From an uncultured Tidjanibacter sp. (lineage in GTDB: Bacteria; Bacteroidota; Bacteroidia; Bacteroidales; Rikenellaceae): a stretch of 7,293 nt of DNA. The stretch is from the NCBI GenBank assembly GCA_934663885.1, contig CAKUKW010000105.1, positions 1-7,293 on the forward strand. Reading direction: 5' to 3'. The translations under genes and the position numbers were made by a program. Of the stretch, positions 1 through 4,570 are shown in pieces; the first letter of the stretch is position 1; every line of letters starts with the position of its first letter. The notes below the pieces were generated by a model. The model saw only the letters and a list, made by a program, of their open reading frames with translations. It made no database searches and had not been told where the DNA came from.

Positions 1-443
1 AATCCATACTGTGGAGCGATGACCTCGACTTCATACTGATCATGGTACTCAAGACGCTGGACAACTTCCGCGAACACCAGAAAGAGCTTCCGTTGCTCAA
101 GGAATATAAGAGCGACGACGACAAGGAATTTGCTCTGGAGCTTTTCCGCCTTACCGTAATGCGTTTCCGTGAGAACCAGGAGTATATCGAGAGGTTCACT
201 CACAACTGGGATATGGAGCGTGTCGCTTTCCTGGATAATATTATAATGAACGCGGCAATGACCGAGTTGACCGCTTTCGATTCGATTCCCGTCAAGGTCA
301 CCATGGACGAATATATCGAAATATCGAAATATTACAGTACGCCCAGCAGCAGCCTTTTCATAAACGGCATCCTCGACAAAATGGTCGAGTCGCTCCGGGG
401 GGAAGGTCGTATAAATAAAACGGGCCGCGGACTTCTTGAGTAA
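1..443 (+). CDS. nusB: Transcription antitermination factor NusB, 3' part (5' end outside window)
   Basis: The frame is open from the left edge (first complete codon at 3) to TAA at 441-443, giving 147 residues; an ATG at 42 is internal, because the residues before it (LWSDDLDFILI) continue the protein. NusB binds boxA RNA together with NusE (ribosomal protein S10) in rRNA antitermination complexes in the cytoplasm. The C-terminal half of the NusB fold is recognisable: an RVAFLDNIIMNAAMTEL helix, then DSIPVKVTMDEYIEISKYYS and SLFINGILDKMVESL, matching the family pattern of an aliphatic helix, IP-x-VTxxEY, and F-x-NGILDK. The usual INE triplet is MDE here. The charged tail after the last helix (RGEGRINKTGRGLLE) is poorly conserved in the family. 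Bacteroidetes NusB proteins are usually around 300 residues because of an N-terminal extension, so roughly half is missing to the left. The next gene starts 11 bp downstream. Confidence 0.9.
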   Translation, partial: SILWSDDLDFILIMVLKTLDNFREHQKELPLLKEYKSDDDKEFALELFRLTVMRFRENQEYIERFTHNWDMERVAFLDNIIMNAAMTELTAFDSIPVKVTMDEYIEISKYYSTPSSSLFINGILDKMVESLRGEGRINKTGRGLLE

Positions 444-454
444 CTCCGTAAATT

Positions 455-877
455 ATGAAGTGCCTGATTTATATAGCAATTATTTCTGTCTTATCATTGG
501 TCACCGGGTGCCGCCAAAAACGAGTAGATCAATCGTCACCATATCTAAGGACATTTGAAGCGTCGCAGCCCGGACTTGAGTCAGGAAAGCCGGATACGCT
601 GAAGATGGGTACAATGCGCGAAGGCGAAAAGGTCACGATGGAATTTTTGCTTCGAAACGGCTTTGATGAACCGCTCGTTATTGAAAAGGTGGTAAGCGGA
701 TGCGGTTGTGCTCTGTTCGGATATTCCCGCAAGCCTGTCGCCCCGGGAGAATCTGCAGCTATGGAAGTGACATTCAATTCTGCTGGATTTTACGGTGAAA
801 TTATAAAGGAGTCTAAAATTTATACGTCTGCCTGCAAGAAGCCGTATAGGATTATTATAGAGGCAGTAGTTAAATAA
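455..877 (+). CDS. DUF1573-family lipoprotein
   Basis: This encodes 140 residues from ATG at 455 to TAA at 875-877. The N-terminus is a lipoprotein signal: Met-Lys-Cys, a hydrophobic run to residue 16, then lipobox V16-T-G-C19, predicting cleavage before Cys19 and lipidation. No acidic surface-export signal (such as K-D/E-D/E) follows the cysteine, so a periplasm-facing anchor is more likely than surface display; that is inference. Residues about 48-139 form a single beta-sandwich of the DUF1573 (ASH/MSP-like) type. It has the typical sequence MGTMREGEKVTMEFLLRN, a cysteine cluster SGCGC at 81-85, then VAPGESAAMEVTFNSAGFYG and a closing strand RIIIEAVV. The molecular function of DUF1573 is unknown; the fold is often a binding or scaffold module. 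Only 11 bp separate it from nusB and no promoter is visible in the gap, so it is probably co-transcribed with nusB. The yajC promoter begins 4 bp after its stop codon. Confidence 0.85.
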   Translation: MKCLIYIAIISVLSLVTGCRQKRVDQSSPYLRTFEASQPGLESGKPDTLKMGTMREGEKVTMEFLLRNGFDEPLVIEKVVSGCGCALFGYSRKPVAPGESAAMEVTFNSAGFYGEIIKESKIYTSACKKPYRIIIEAVVK

Positions 878-881
878 TGGC

Positions 882-911
882 TTGCATTTCACACTAAAAG
901 GTTTACCTTTG
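882..911 (+). promoter_or_regulatory. Bacteroidetes-type promoter for yajC
   Basis: A TTG -33 element at 882-884 is followed after 19 bp by TACCTTTG at 904-911, a full match to the Bacteroidetes -7 consensus TAnnTTTG read by the primary sigma factor of this phylum. Transcription should start near 917-919, leaving a 5' untranslated region of about 43-45 nt that is A/T-rich and lacks a Shine-Dalgarno sequence, as is normal in the phylum. The promoter lies directly after the lipoprotein gene, so yajC can be transcribed independently of nusB. Confidence 0.75.
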
Positions 912-961
912 CGTTAAGTTAAAGTTGAAAAATATCAATAACTCTAATACACCAAATTACA

Positions 962-1285
962 ATGAATCTTACAGTACTATTTTTACAGGCTGCCCAGGGC
1001 CAGGGGGGAATGGGTATGGGCGGTATGCTTATTTTCATGTTGCTCCTTTTCGTGGTTATGTGGCTTTTCATGATCCGTCCGCAGCAGAAAAAGCAGAAAG
1101 AGCTCAATAATTTCCGCAATTCACTCGAAGTGGGACAAAAAGTCATCACGGCAGGCGGGATTTACGGCAAGATAAAAGAAGTAAAAGAAAATTATGTTCT
1201 TGTCGAAATAGACAATAACGTACATATCCGTATCGATAAAAGCATGATAATGAAAGACCCCACGGATCTTCCACAGGGAAAATAG
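962..1285 (+). CDS. yajC: Preprotein translocase subunit YajC
   Basis: This encodes 107 residues, ATG at 962 to TAG at 1283-1285, the usual length for the family. YajC is a small inner-membrane protein that associates with SecDF and the SecYEG translocon. A short N-terminal stretch and a glycine/methionine-rich linker (GQGGMGMGGM, residues 13-22) lead into one transmembrane helix at about 21-38. The helix is followed by the hallmark IRPQQKKQKE (38-47) and the cytoplasmic beta domain with VGQKVITAGGIYGKI (57-71), then VEIDNNVHIRIDKSMI. All expected family features are present. It has its own promoter at 882-911 and is followed 21 bp later by a terminator hairpin, so it appears to be monocistronic here. 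No secD or secF is in the window. Confidence 0.95.
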   Translation: MNLTVLFLQAAQGQGGMGMGGMLIFMLLLFVVMWLFMIRPQQKKQKELNNFRNSLEVGQKVITAGGIYGKIKEVKENYVLVEIDNNVHIRIDKSMIMKDPTDLPQGK

Positions 1286-1306
1286 TCTTCCATTCGATAA
1301 ATATAT

Positions 1307-1347
1307 TGCGGCAGGCGGCTTTCAAAAGCCGCCTGCCGTATTTATTT
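1307..1347 (+). terminator. Intrinsic terminator after yajC
   Basis: A perfect 13-bp inverted repeat, 1309-1321 with 1326-1338 (CGGCAGGCGGCTT and its complement), encloses a TCAA loop. A G-U and a T-A pair can extend it outward to 1307/1340. The 3' flank 1339-1347 (TATTTATTT) is T-rich although interrupted by A. The position just after the yajC stop codon supports a terminator, possibly one that also stabilises the 3' end of the mRNA. Confidence 0.8.
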
Positions 1348-1469
1348 GAATTCCCTAATATTCGCCACAAAACATCACTGCGGCTTCTTCAAGGCGAAAC
1401 TATACGCCACGACCGGCTTTAATCGTATATCTTATATGGTTTTATTTTTAACGCATACAGTCTAAGGTA
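1348..1469. other. Non-coding spacer without a recognised gene
   Basis: There is no credible ORF on either strand and no tRNA-like cloverleaf in this spacer between the yajC terminator and the next promoter. Short complementary segments are present: TTCGCC at 1361-1366 pairs with GGCGAA at 1393-1398 across 26 nt, and the same GGCG could pair instead with CGCC at 1405-1408. These are short enough to be chance. Confidence 0.5.
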
Positions 1470-1500
1470 TTGTTTATTATGTTTTTAATCGTTAATTTTG
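1470..1500 (+). promoter_or_regulatory. Bacteroidetes-type promoter for the leader ORF and cystatin-like gene
   Basis: A TTG at 1470-1472 is followed after 20 bp by TAATTTTG at 1493-1500, a full match to TAnnTTTG. The predicted transcription start is about 1506-1508, giving a leader of about 80 nt ahead of the 1589 start codon. The surrounding DNA is strongly A/T-rich, so a chance match to the loose -7 consensus cannot be excluded, but the spacing and position are right. Confidence 0.65.
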
Positions 1501-1523
1501 ATAATAACCATTCAATTTCATCG

Positions 1524-1592
1524 ATGAAAACTCCCATGACCGGACAGGGAGAAAGGTTGTCCGGCGCTATACTTAACGACAAAATAAAATGA
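1524..1592 (+). CDS. Possible 22-codon leader ORF overlapping the cystatin-like gene
   Basis: ATG at 1524 opens a frame of 22 codons (MKTPMTGQGERLSGAILNDK then IK) ending in TGA at 1590-1592. The TGA shares bases with the ATG at 1589-1591 of the next gene in an ATGA overlap, the geometry of translational coupling. The frame begins about 17 nt after the predicted transcription start and spans both stems of the pseudoknot candidate at 1531-1564, so a ribosome translating it would unfold that structure. A second in-frame ATG lies at 1536. The peptide resembles no leader peptide I know and has no run of one amino acid that would suggest attenuation. It may be a chance frame; conservation in relatives would decide. 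Confidence 0.3.
   Translation: MKTPMTGQGERLSGAILNDKIK
1531..1564 (+). promoter_or_regulatory. Candidate H-type RNA pseudoknot in the 5' leader
   Basis: Two stems interleave in H-type order. Stem 1 pairs CTCCC (1531-1535) with GGGAG (1547-1551). Stem 2 pairs CCGGACA (1540-1546) with TGTCCGG (1558-1564). All 12 pairs are Watson-Crick. Loop 1 is 4 nt (1536-1539), there is no gap between the inner strands, so the stems could stack coaxially, and loop 3 is 6 nt (AAAGGT, 1552-1557). These loop lengths are sterically reasonable. Each stem could also form alone as a hairpin. It ends 24 nt before the start codon at 1589. It matches no riboswitch class that I can name, so a regulatory role is inference. 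Confidence 0.4.
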
Positions 1593-1867
1593 TTATGGAA
1601 AACAGAGTAGGGGGTTACTCTAACTTCAAAGCGGTAACCACAGAAGAGGTTAAGATTTATGAGAAAGCCATGAACGGCATACTGGGAGTAGAACGCAAAT
1701 TGCTCGCAGCGGCGAAACAGATTGTAAACGGGACAAATTATGCCTATTTATGCGATTCGAAAGTAATTGCTCCCAATGCCGAGCCGTATAACGACCTGGT
1801 TATAATTCACAAACCCATGAGCGGTGATCCGCAAATAGTCGAAATCAGAAAAATCGAAATTATTTGA
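1589..1867 (+). CDS. Stefin-like cystatin, small cytosolic protease-inhibitor-like protein
   Basis: This encodes 92 residues, ATG at 1589 to TGA at 1865-1867. Two features of type-1 cystatins (stefins), the tight-binding inhibitors of papain-family cysteine proteases, are visible: an N-terminal Gly-Gly at 8-9 (VGGYSNFKAVT) and the first-hairpin motif QIVNG at 44-48, continuing TNYAYLC like the stefin QVVAGTNY. Between them lies a helix (about 19-43), and a long strand pair follows (NDLVIIHKPMSGDPQIVEIRKIEII). There is no signal peptide or membrane segment, so the product should be cytosolic. Related small proteins occur in Bacteroidales, as I recall, without an assigned target. A start at the second Met (1595) is also possible; the A-rich stretch before 1589 and the ATGA overlap with the leader ORF favour 1589. 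It sits alone between its own promoter and terminator. The fold assignment is fairly confident; actual protease inhibition is unproven. Confidence 0.75.
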   Translation: MIMENRVGGYSNFKAVTTEEVKIYEKAMNGILGVERKLLAAAKQIVNGTNYAYLCDSKVIAPNAEPYNDLVIIHKPMSGDPQIVEIRKIEII

Positions 1868-1894
1868 GAATTCGGCCGATGATCGCCTTTTAGT

Positions 1895-1925
1895 AAAAAC
1901 AGGGTACGAAAGTACCCTGTTTTTT
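1895..1925. terminator. Bidirectional intrinsic terminator between convergent genes
   Basis: A perfect 13-bp inverted repeat pairs 1895-1907 (AAAAACAGGGTAC) with 1912-1924 around a GAAA tetraloop. A T-run at 1920-1925 follows on the plus strand, and the A-run at 1895-1899 gives a U-run on the minus strand. It lies 27 nt after the cystatin-like stop codon and 51 nt beyond the stop codon of the convergent methyltransferase gene, so it can end transcription from both sides. Confidence 0.9.
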
Positions 1926-1975
1926 ATTACACACTTCCGATCTGCTTTCACTGCAAAACCGGTAATGTAATCAGT

Positions 1976-2743
1976 TTATTTTTCCGCTATATAGTACAAA
2001 TCGAAGGAACTGTCGTCAGCCTTGCCGAAATAGTAGTCCTCCATTCTGATAGAGGTAGTCAGTACCGAATTGTTTCTTAATAGTTTGTTGCGGTTCCGGC
2101 GGTTCATTATATCGTATGGCAGTTTCAGCATCCACCGCGGCAGGTTCCTGTTGAGCTTGAGAATATCGTATTTCAACACCGCCTGTACGGATTTCCTGTT
2201 GTCCTCATAGTATTCCAGCACCTTCTCGTTGCCAAATACACCCAAAGCCTCGACACTGCTGAAAACACATCCCAAAAGCCTTTTAAAGTCTTCAGGACTG
2301 TATTCCCTCACGTGCCACGGGTTTCGCGTAAGCGACATTTTTTTATTTGGTGTGGAGATTATCAGTTTCCCGCCGCTTTTCAAAACCCTGTGTATTTCTG
2401 CGATGGTATGCACGTCGTCTTTTATGTGCTCGATTACCTGGAAAGATATTACATAGTCGAAGCTCTCCGAAGGAATACCCTCGAGTGGAGGAACGGATAG
2501 CTGTTTGAACACGACGCCGGGCTTACCTTGATACAGGTCGGCAGACGGGGGCGTTTTGTCTATCGTCATGAAGTGATCGGCTACAGGAGAGACGATCTCT
2601 ATTCCGTAACCGGAACCTGTACCAATCTCCAGAACCCTGCCTGAGACCATCTCTCCGGCCTTATGATACGCGAGTATGGAGCGCTGGAACACATAGTTAT
2701 CCGACGCTTCATCCTGCGAAATTCTTTCAGCACTTTGTATCAC
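1976..2743 (-). CDS. Class I SAM-dependent methyltransferase (Methyltransf_11 type)
   Basis: This encodes 255 residues, read from GTG at 2743 to TAA at 1976-1978. The Rossmann-fold methyltransferase core is clear. Motif I is VLEIGTGSGYG (37-47), the SAM-binding glycine loop. An acidic residue ends strand 2 at IDK (D62). FDYVISFQVIEHIKD lies at 96-110, followed by a helix and LKSGGKLIISTPN (121-133), which in this family precedes the post-core segment NPWHVREYSPEDF (141-153). The C-terminal part (about 185-255) is basic and lacks a recognised domain. The substrate cannot be told from sequence; proteins of this subclass act on small molecules, lipids or sugars as well as macromolecules. The GTG start overlaps the stop codon of the upstream CvfB-like gene (GTGA), so the two are probably translationally coupled. 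The N-terminal MIQSAERISQDEAS leads naturally into the fold, which supports the start. Confidence 0.88.
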   Translation of the reverse strand: MIQSAERISQDEASDNYVFQRSILAYHKAGEMVSGRVLEIGTGSGYGIEIVSPVADHFMTIDKTPPSADLYQGKPGVVFKQLSVPPLEGIPSESFDYVISFQVIEHIKDDVHTIAEIHRVLKSGGKLIISTPNKKMSLTRNPWHVREYSPEDFKRLLGCVFSSVEALGVFGNEKVLEYYEDNRKSVQAVLKYDILKLNRNLPRWMLKLPYDIMNRRNRNKLLRNNSVLTTSIRMEDYYFGKADDSSFDLYYIAEK

Positions 2744-3582
2744 TTACTGTCGGCTAACTTTATAAATGTATCCGCCTTTACAATCTTCCCCGCGCTCATC
2801 AGGTAGCCCAGAGAACGTTTAAATACTTTCTTACTCATACCGGTAAGTGCAGAGACTTCTTCGGGCGGGCTGTCATCCGACAAAGGAAGTTCGCCTCCGT
2901 TTTCCTTTAAAAGTTTTAGCAAACCGTCAGCGGACACCTTGACCTGGTCGAAACCCTGTTGTTGAAGGCTTATGTCTATACGGTTGTCTTCGGTTATCTT
3001 CCTGACATAGCCGGTAAGCTTGTCTCCGACCCTCACTTTAGAGAACAGTTGGTTATCGTATATCATACCCCAGTTACGGTTCTCTATTATAACCCTATAT
3101 CCTGCCCCAAGCCTTTGCGCTACAAGTATATTTACCTGCTGGCGGGGCCTCAGGGTTATTTCGGAATTTGATATAAAGCCGTTCAATTTTGTAGTGGCCA
3201 CTATACGCCCCGACACATTATCCCTGTAAAGGAAAACAATGTATTTATTACCCGGCTCCATTCCCGCACCCTGGTTGGAATTGGGAATAAACAAGTCTTT
3301 GGCCGTTATCCCCCACGCGAGAAAAGCCCCGTGGATATTCTTGTCCACGACTTCCAGGAAAGCCGCCTCACCCGCCTTCGCGAGAGGGTGTTCCCTGGTG
3401 GCTATGAGCCTGTTCTCAGAGTCATGGTAAACAAATACTTCTATTTCATCGCCCTCCTTATCATCGAGTGAAACATACCTGTTGGGTAACAGGACTTCAT
3501 TCTCTTCACCGTCGGTAAGGTAAAGACCGTGAGGCGATATTCTGCCCACTTTAAGTTTATGGTATTCTCCGGCAAGGATCAT
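2740..3582 (-). CDS. cvfB: CvfB-like S1/winged-helix RNA-binding protein
   Basis: This encodes 280 residues, ATG at 3582 to TGA at 2740-2742, the usual CvfB length. CvfB proteins are cytoplasmic, with tandem S1-like OB domains and a C-terminal winged helix; in Staphylococcus and relatives they bind RNA and influence virulence regulation, while the role in Bacteroidetes is not established. Visible here are an OB domain at about 5-65 (LKVGRISPHGLYLTDGEENE), a second at about 72-130 (FLEVVDKNIHGAFLAWG, then GNKYIVFLYRDNVSGRIVATTKL), and a third at about 145-208 ending GYVRKITEDNRIDISLQ, the strongest family signature. A winged helix lies at about 218-278 (LLKLLKENGGELPLSDDS, then MSKKVFKRSLGYLMSAGKI). 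It is first in a two-gene minus-strand operon, with a -7 element at 3607-3600 just upstream, and overlaps the methyltransferase gene by 4 bp. Confidence 0.85.
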   Translation of the reverse strand: MILAGEYHKLKVGRISPHGLYLTDGEENEVLLPNRYVSLDDKEGDEIEVFVYHDSENRLIATREHPLAKAGEAAFLEVVDKNIHGAFLAWGITAKDLFIPNSNQGAGMEPGNKYIVFLYRDNVSGRIVATTKLNGFISNSEITLRPRQQVNILVAQRLGAGYRVIIENRNWGMIYDNQLFSKVRVGDKLTGYVRKITEDNRIDISLQQQGFDQVKVSADGLLKLLKENGGELPLSDDSPPEEVSALTGMSKKVFKRSLGYLMSAGKIVKADTFIKLADSK

Positions 3583-3599
3583 ATCGGTTAAATTTCGGG

Positions 3600-3607
3600 C
3601 AAAGCTA
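3600..3607 (-). promoter_or_regulatory. Promoter -7 element for the cvfB-methyltransferase operon
   Basis: Read on the minus strand, 3607 to 3600 is TAGCTTTG, a full match to TAnnTTTG, ending 17 nt before the ATG at 3582. The predicted leader is only about 10 nt. No clear TTG is present at -33, so the promoter may be weak or activator-dependent. Confidence 0.55.
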
Positions 3608-3630
3608 AGGATTTTATCCCTGTTAATGGT

Positions 3631-3638
3631 TATTTTTG
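3631..3638 (+). promoter_or_regulatory. Promoter -7 element for the omega-amidase gene
   Basis: TATTTTTG at 3631-3638 fully matches TAnnTTTG and ends 19 nt before the ATG at 3658. No TTG is found at the expected -33 distance. It is divergent from the minus-strand element at 3600-3607, with 23 bp between the two, so polymerases at the two promoters would compete for the same DNA. Confidence 0.5.
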
Positions 3639-3657
3639 CGTAAATAATAATGAGAAT

Positions 3658-4425
3658 ATGGAACTGAAGGCGGCTTTATGCCAGATGGATATAACATGGG
3701 GCGATAAGAAGTCCAATACAGCCCGCGCTGAAAAGTTTGTGCTGAGTACGGATGCAGATATCGTTATCCTGCCTGAGATGTTTTCGACGGGTTTCGATAT
3801 GGATCCCGCACGGGTGGCCGAAACGATGGAAGGGGAAACCGTGAGCCGCCTCAAAGCCGTTGCGCTTAATTCCGGCAAGGCCATTATGTGCAGCATCATA
3901 ATACGCGAAGAAGGTAATTACTTCAACCGGCTGCTATTCATAAGGCCCGGCCGGGAAATTCAGCATTACGATAAGCGCCATCTTTTTTCATTCTCGGGAG
4001 AAGACAAAAATTTCAGCCGGGGACAAGAGCGGCTTATAATCGAATACAAAGGATTCAGGATACTTCCCCTGATATGCTACGACCTGCGGTTTCCGGTATG
4101 GAGCCGCGGGAGCAATGAATTCGACCTGATAGTCTACATTGCATCCTGGCCGTCTACCCGTATAAGAGTATGGGATACGCTTCTTAAAGCCAGGGCGATA
4201 GAGAATCAATGTTATGTTATCGGCGTGAACAGGGTAGGCCAGGACCCCACCTCTTTATATGACGGCCATTCATGCGTAATAAATTATTACGGAGAGATTA
4301 TAGCTACTTCAAATGAAGGGAAAGAAGAGATCCTCGAAGTTGCAGTTGACCTCGGCCCTCTACTAATTTTCAGGGGGAAATTTCCAGCGTGGCGGGACTC
4401 GGACAGGTTCGGGATCATCCCGTAA
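3658..4425 (+). CDS. Omega-amidase, nitrilase superfamily (YafV/Nit2 type)
   Basis: This encodes 255 residues, ATG at 3658 to TAA at 4423-4425, nearly identical in length to E. coli YafV. Nitrilase-superfamily omega-amidases hydrolyse the terminal amide of 2-oxoglutaramate and 2-oxosuccinamate, the cyclising by-products of glutamine and asparagine transamination, in the cytoplasm (metabolite repair and nitrogen salvage). The catalytic triad is in place: E40 in LPEMFSTGF, K106 in YDKRHLFSFSGE, and C140 in LICYDLRFPVWSR. E115 matches the additional conserved glutamate. LPEMFSTGF and CYDLRFPVW are the signatures of the YafV-like subgroup and distinguish it from nitrilases, NAD synthetase amidase domains and carbamoyl-putrescine amidases. 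There is no signal peptide. The gene is divergent from the cvfB operon, and uvrA starts 145 bp downstream in the same direction. Substrate assignment is by family, not shown directly. Confidence 0.88.
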   Translation: MELKAALCQMDITWGDKKSNTARAEKFVLSTDADIVILPEMFSTGFDMDPARVAETMEGETVSRLKAVALNSGKAIMCSIIIREEGNYFNRLLFIRPGREIQHYDKRHLFSFSGEDKNFSRGQERLIIEYKGFRILPLICYDLRFPVWSRGSNEFDLIVYIASWPSTRIRVWDTLLKARAIENQCYVIGVNRVGQDPTSLYDGHSCVINYYGEIIATSNEGKEEILEVAVDLGPLLIFRGKFPAWRDSDRFGIIP

Positions 4426-4484
4426 ATATTATTATACCAAACCAGGCCTGCAACTGTGCATTCCGTTCCTGCCTCATTATAATA

Positions 4485-4508
4485 TCTACACTACGGGGGT
4501 GGTGTAGG
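4485..4508. promoter_or_regulatory. Dyad/hairpin upstream of uvrA
   Basis: CTACAC at 4486-4491 pairs with GTGTAG at 4502-4507, and pairing continues inward by one G-U and two Watson-Crick pairs to a GGGG loop (4495-4498), 9 bp in all; a G-U pair at 4485/4508 is possible. No T-run follows on the plus strand, so it is a poor terminator for the omega-amidase gene. It overlaps the -33 region expected for the weak -7 candidate at 4521-4528, so it could be an operator for uvrA or an mRNA structure. Neither role is shown. Confidence 0.35.
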
Positions 4509-4520
4509 AGAATAAAATAG

Positions 4521-4528
4521 TATCTTTA
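4521..4528 (+). promoter_or_regulatory. Weak -7 candidate for uvrA
   Basis: TATCTTTA matches TAnnTTTG at all but the last position and lies 42 bp before the TTG start codon. No TTG is seen at the -33 spacing, where the dyad at 4485-4508 lies instead. The remainder of the 145-bp gap (4426-4570) shows no other match and no ORF. uvrA may also be reached by read-through from the omega-amidase gene, because no good terminator lies between them. Confidence 0.3.
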
Positions 4529-4570
4529 TCCGTTTTATTTAGATTGGCATTTTAGCCGCGATTTTAAGAT

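Noticed and set aside
529..892. Two minus-strand ORFs opposite the DUF1573 lipoprotein gene
   Set aside because: They lie antisense to a gene with a clear lipobox and domain, and their products are low-quality sequence without recognisable features.
925..1110. A 61-codon plus-strand ORF starting before yajC
   Set aside because: It overlaps the well-supported yajC frame out of register and its product has no family features.
3650..3667. A 5-codon ORF (ATG AGA ATA TGG AAC TGA) overlapping the omega-amidase start
   Set aside because: It is too short to distinguish from chance in an A/T-rich leader, and the real start at 3658 is well supported by the protein N-terminus.
4443..4450. The 8-bp palindrome CAGGCCTG after the omega-amidase gene
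   Set aside because: It is a short isolated palindrome with no T-run or partner repeat, and is expected by chance.
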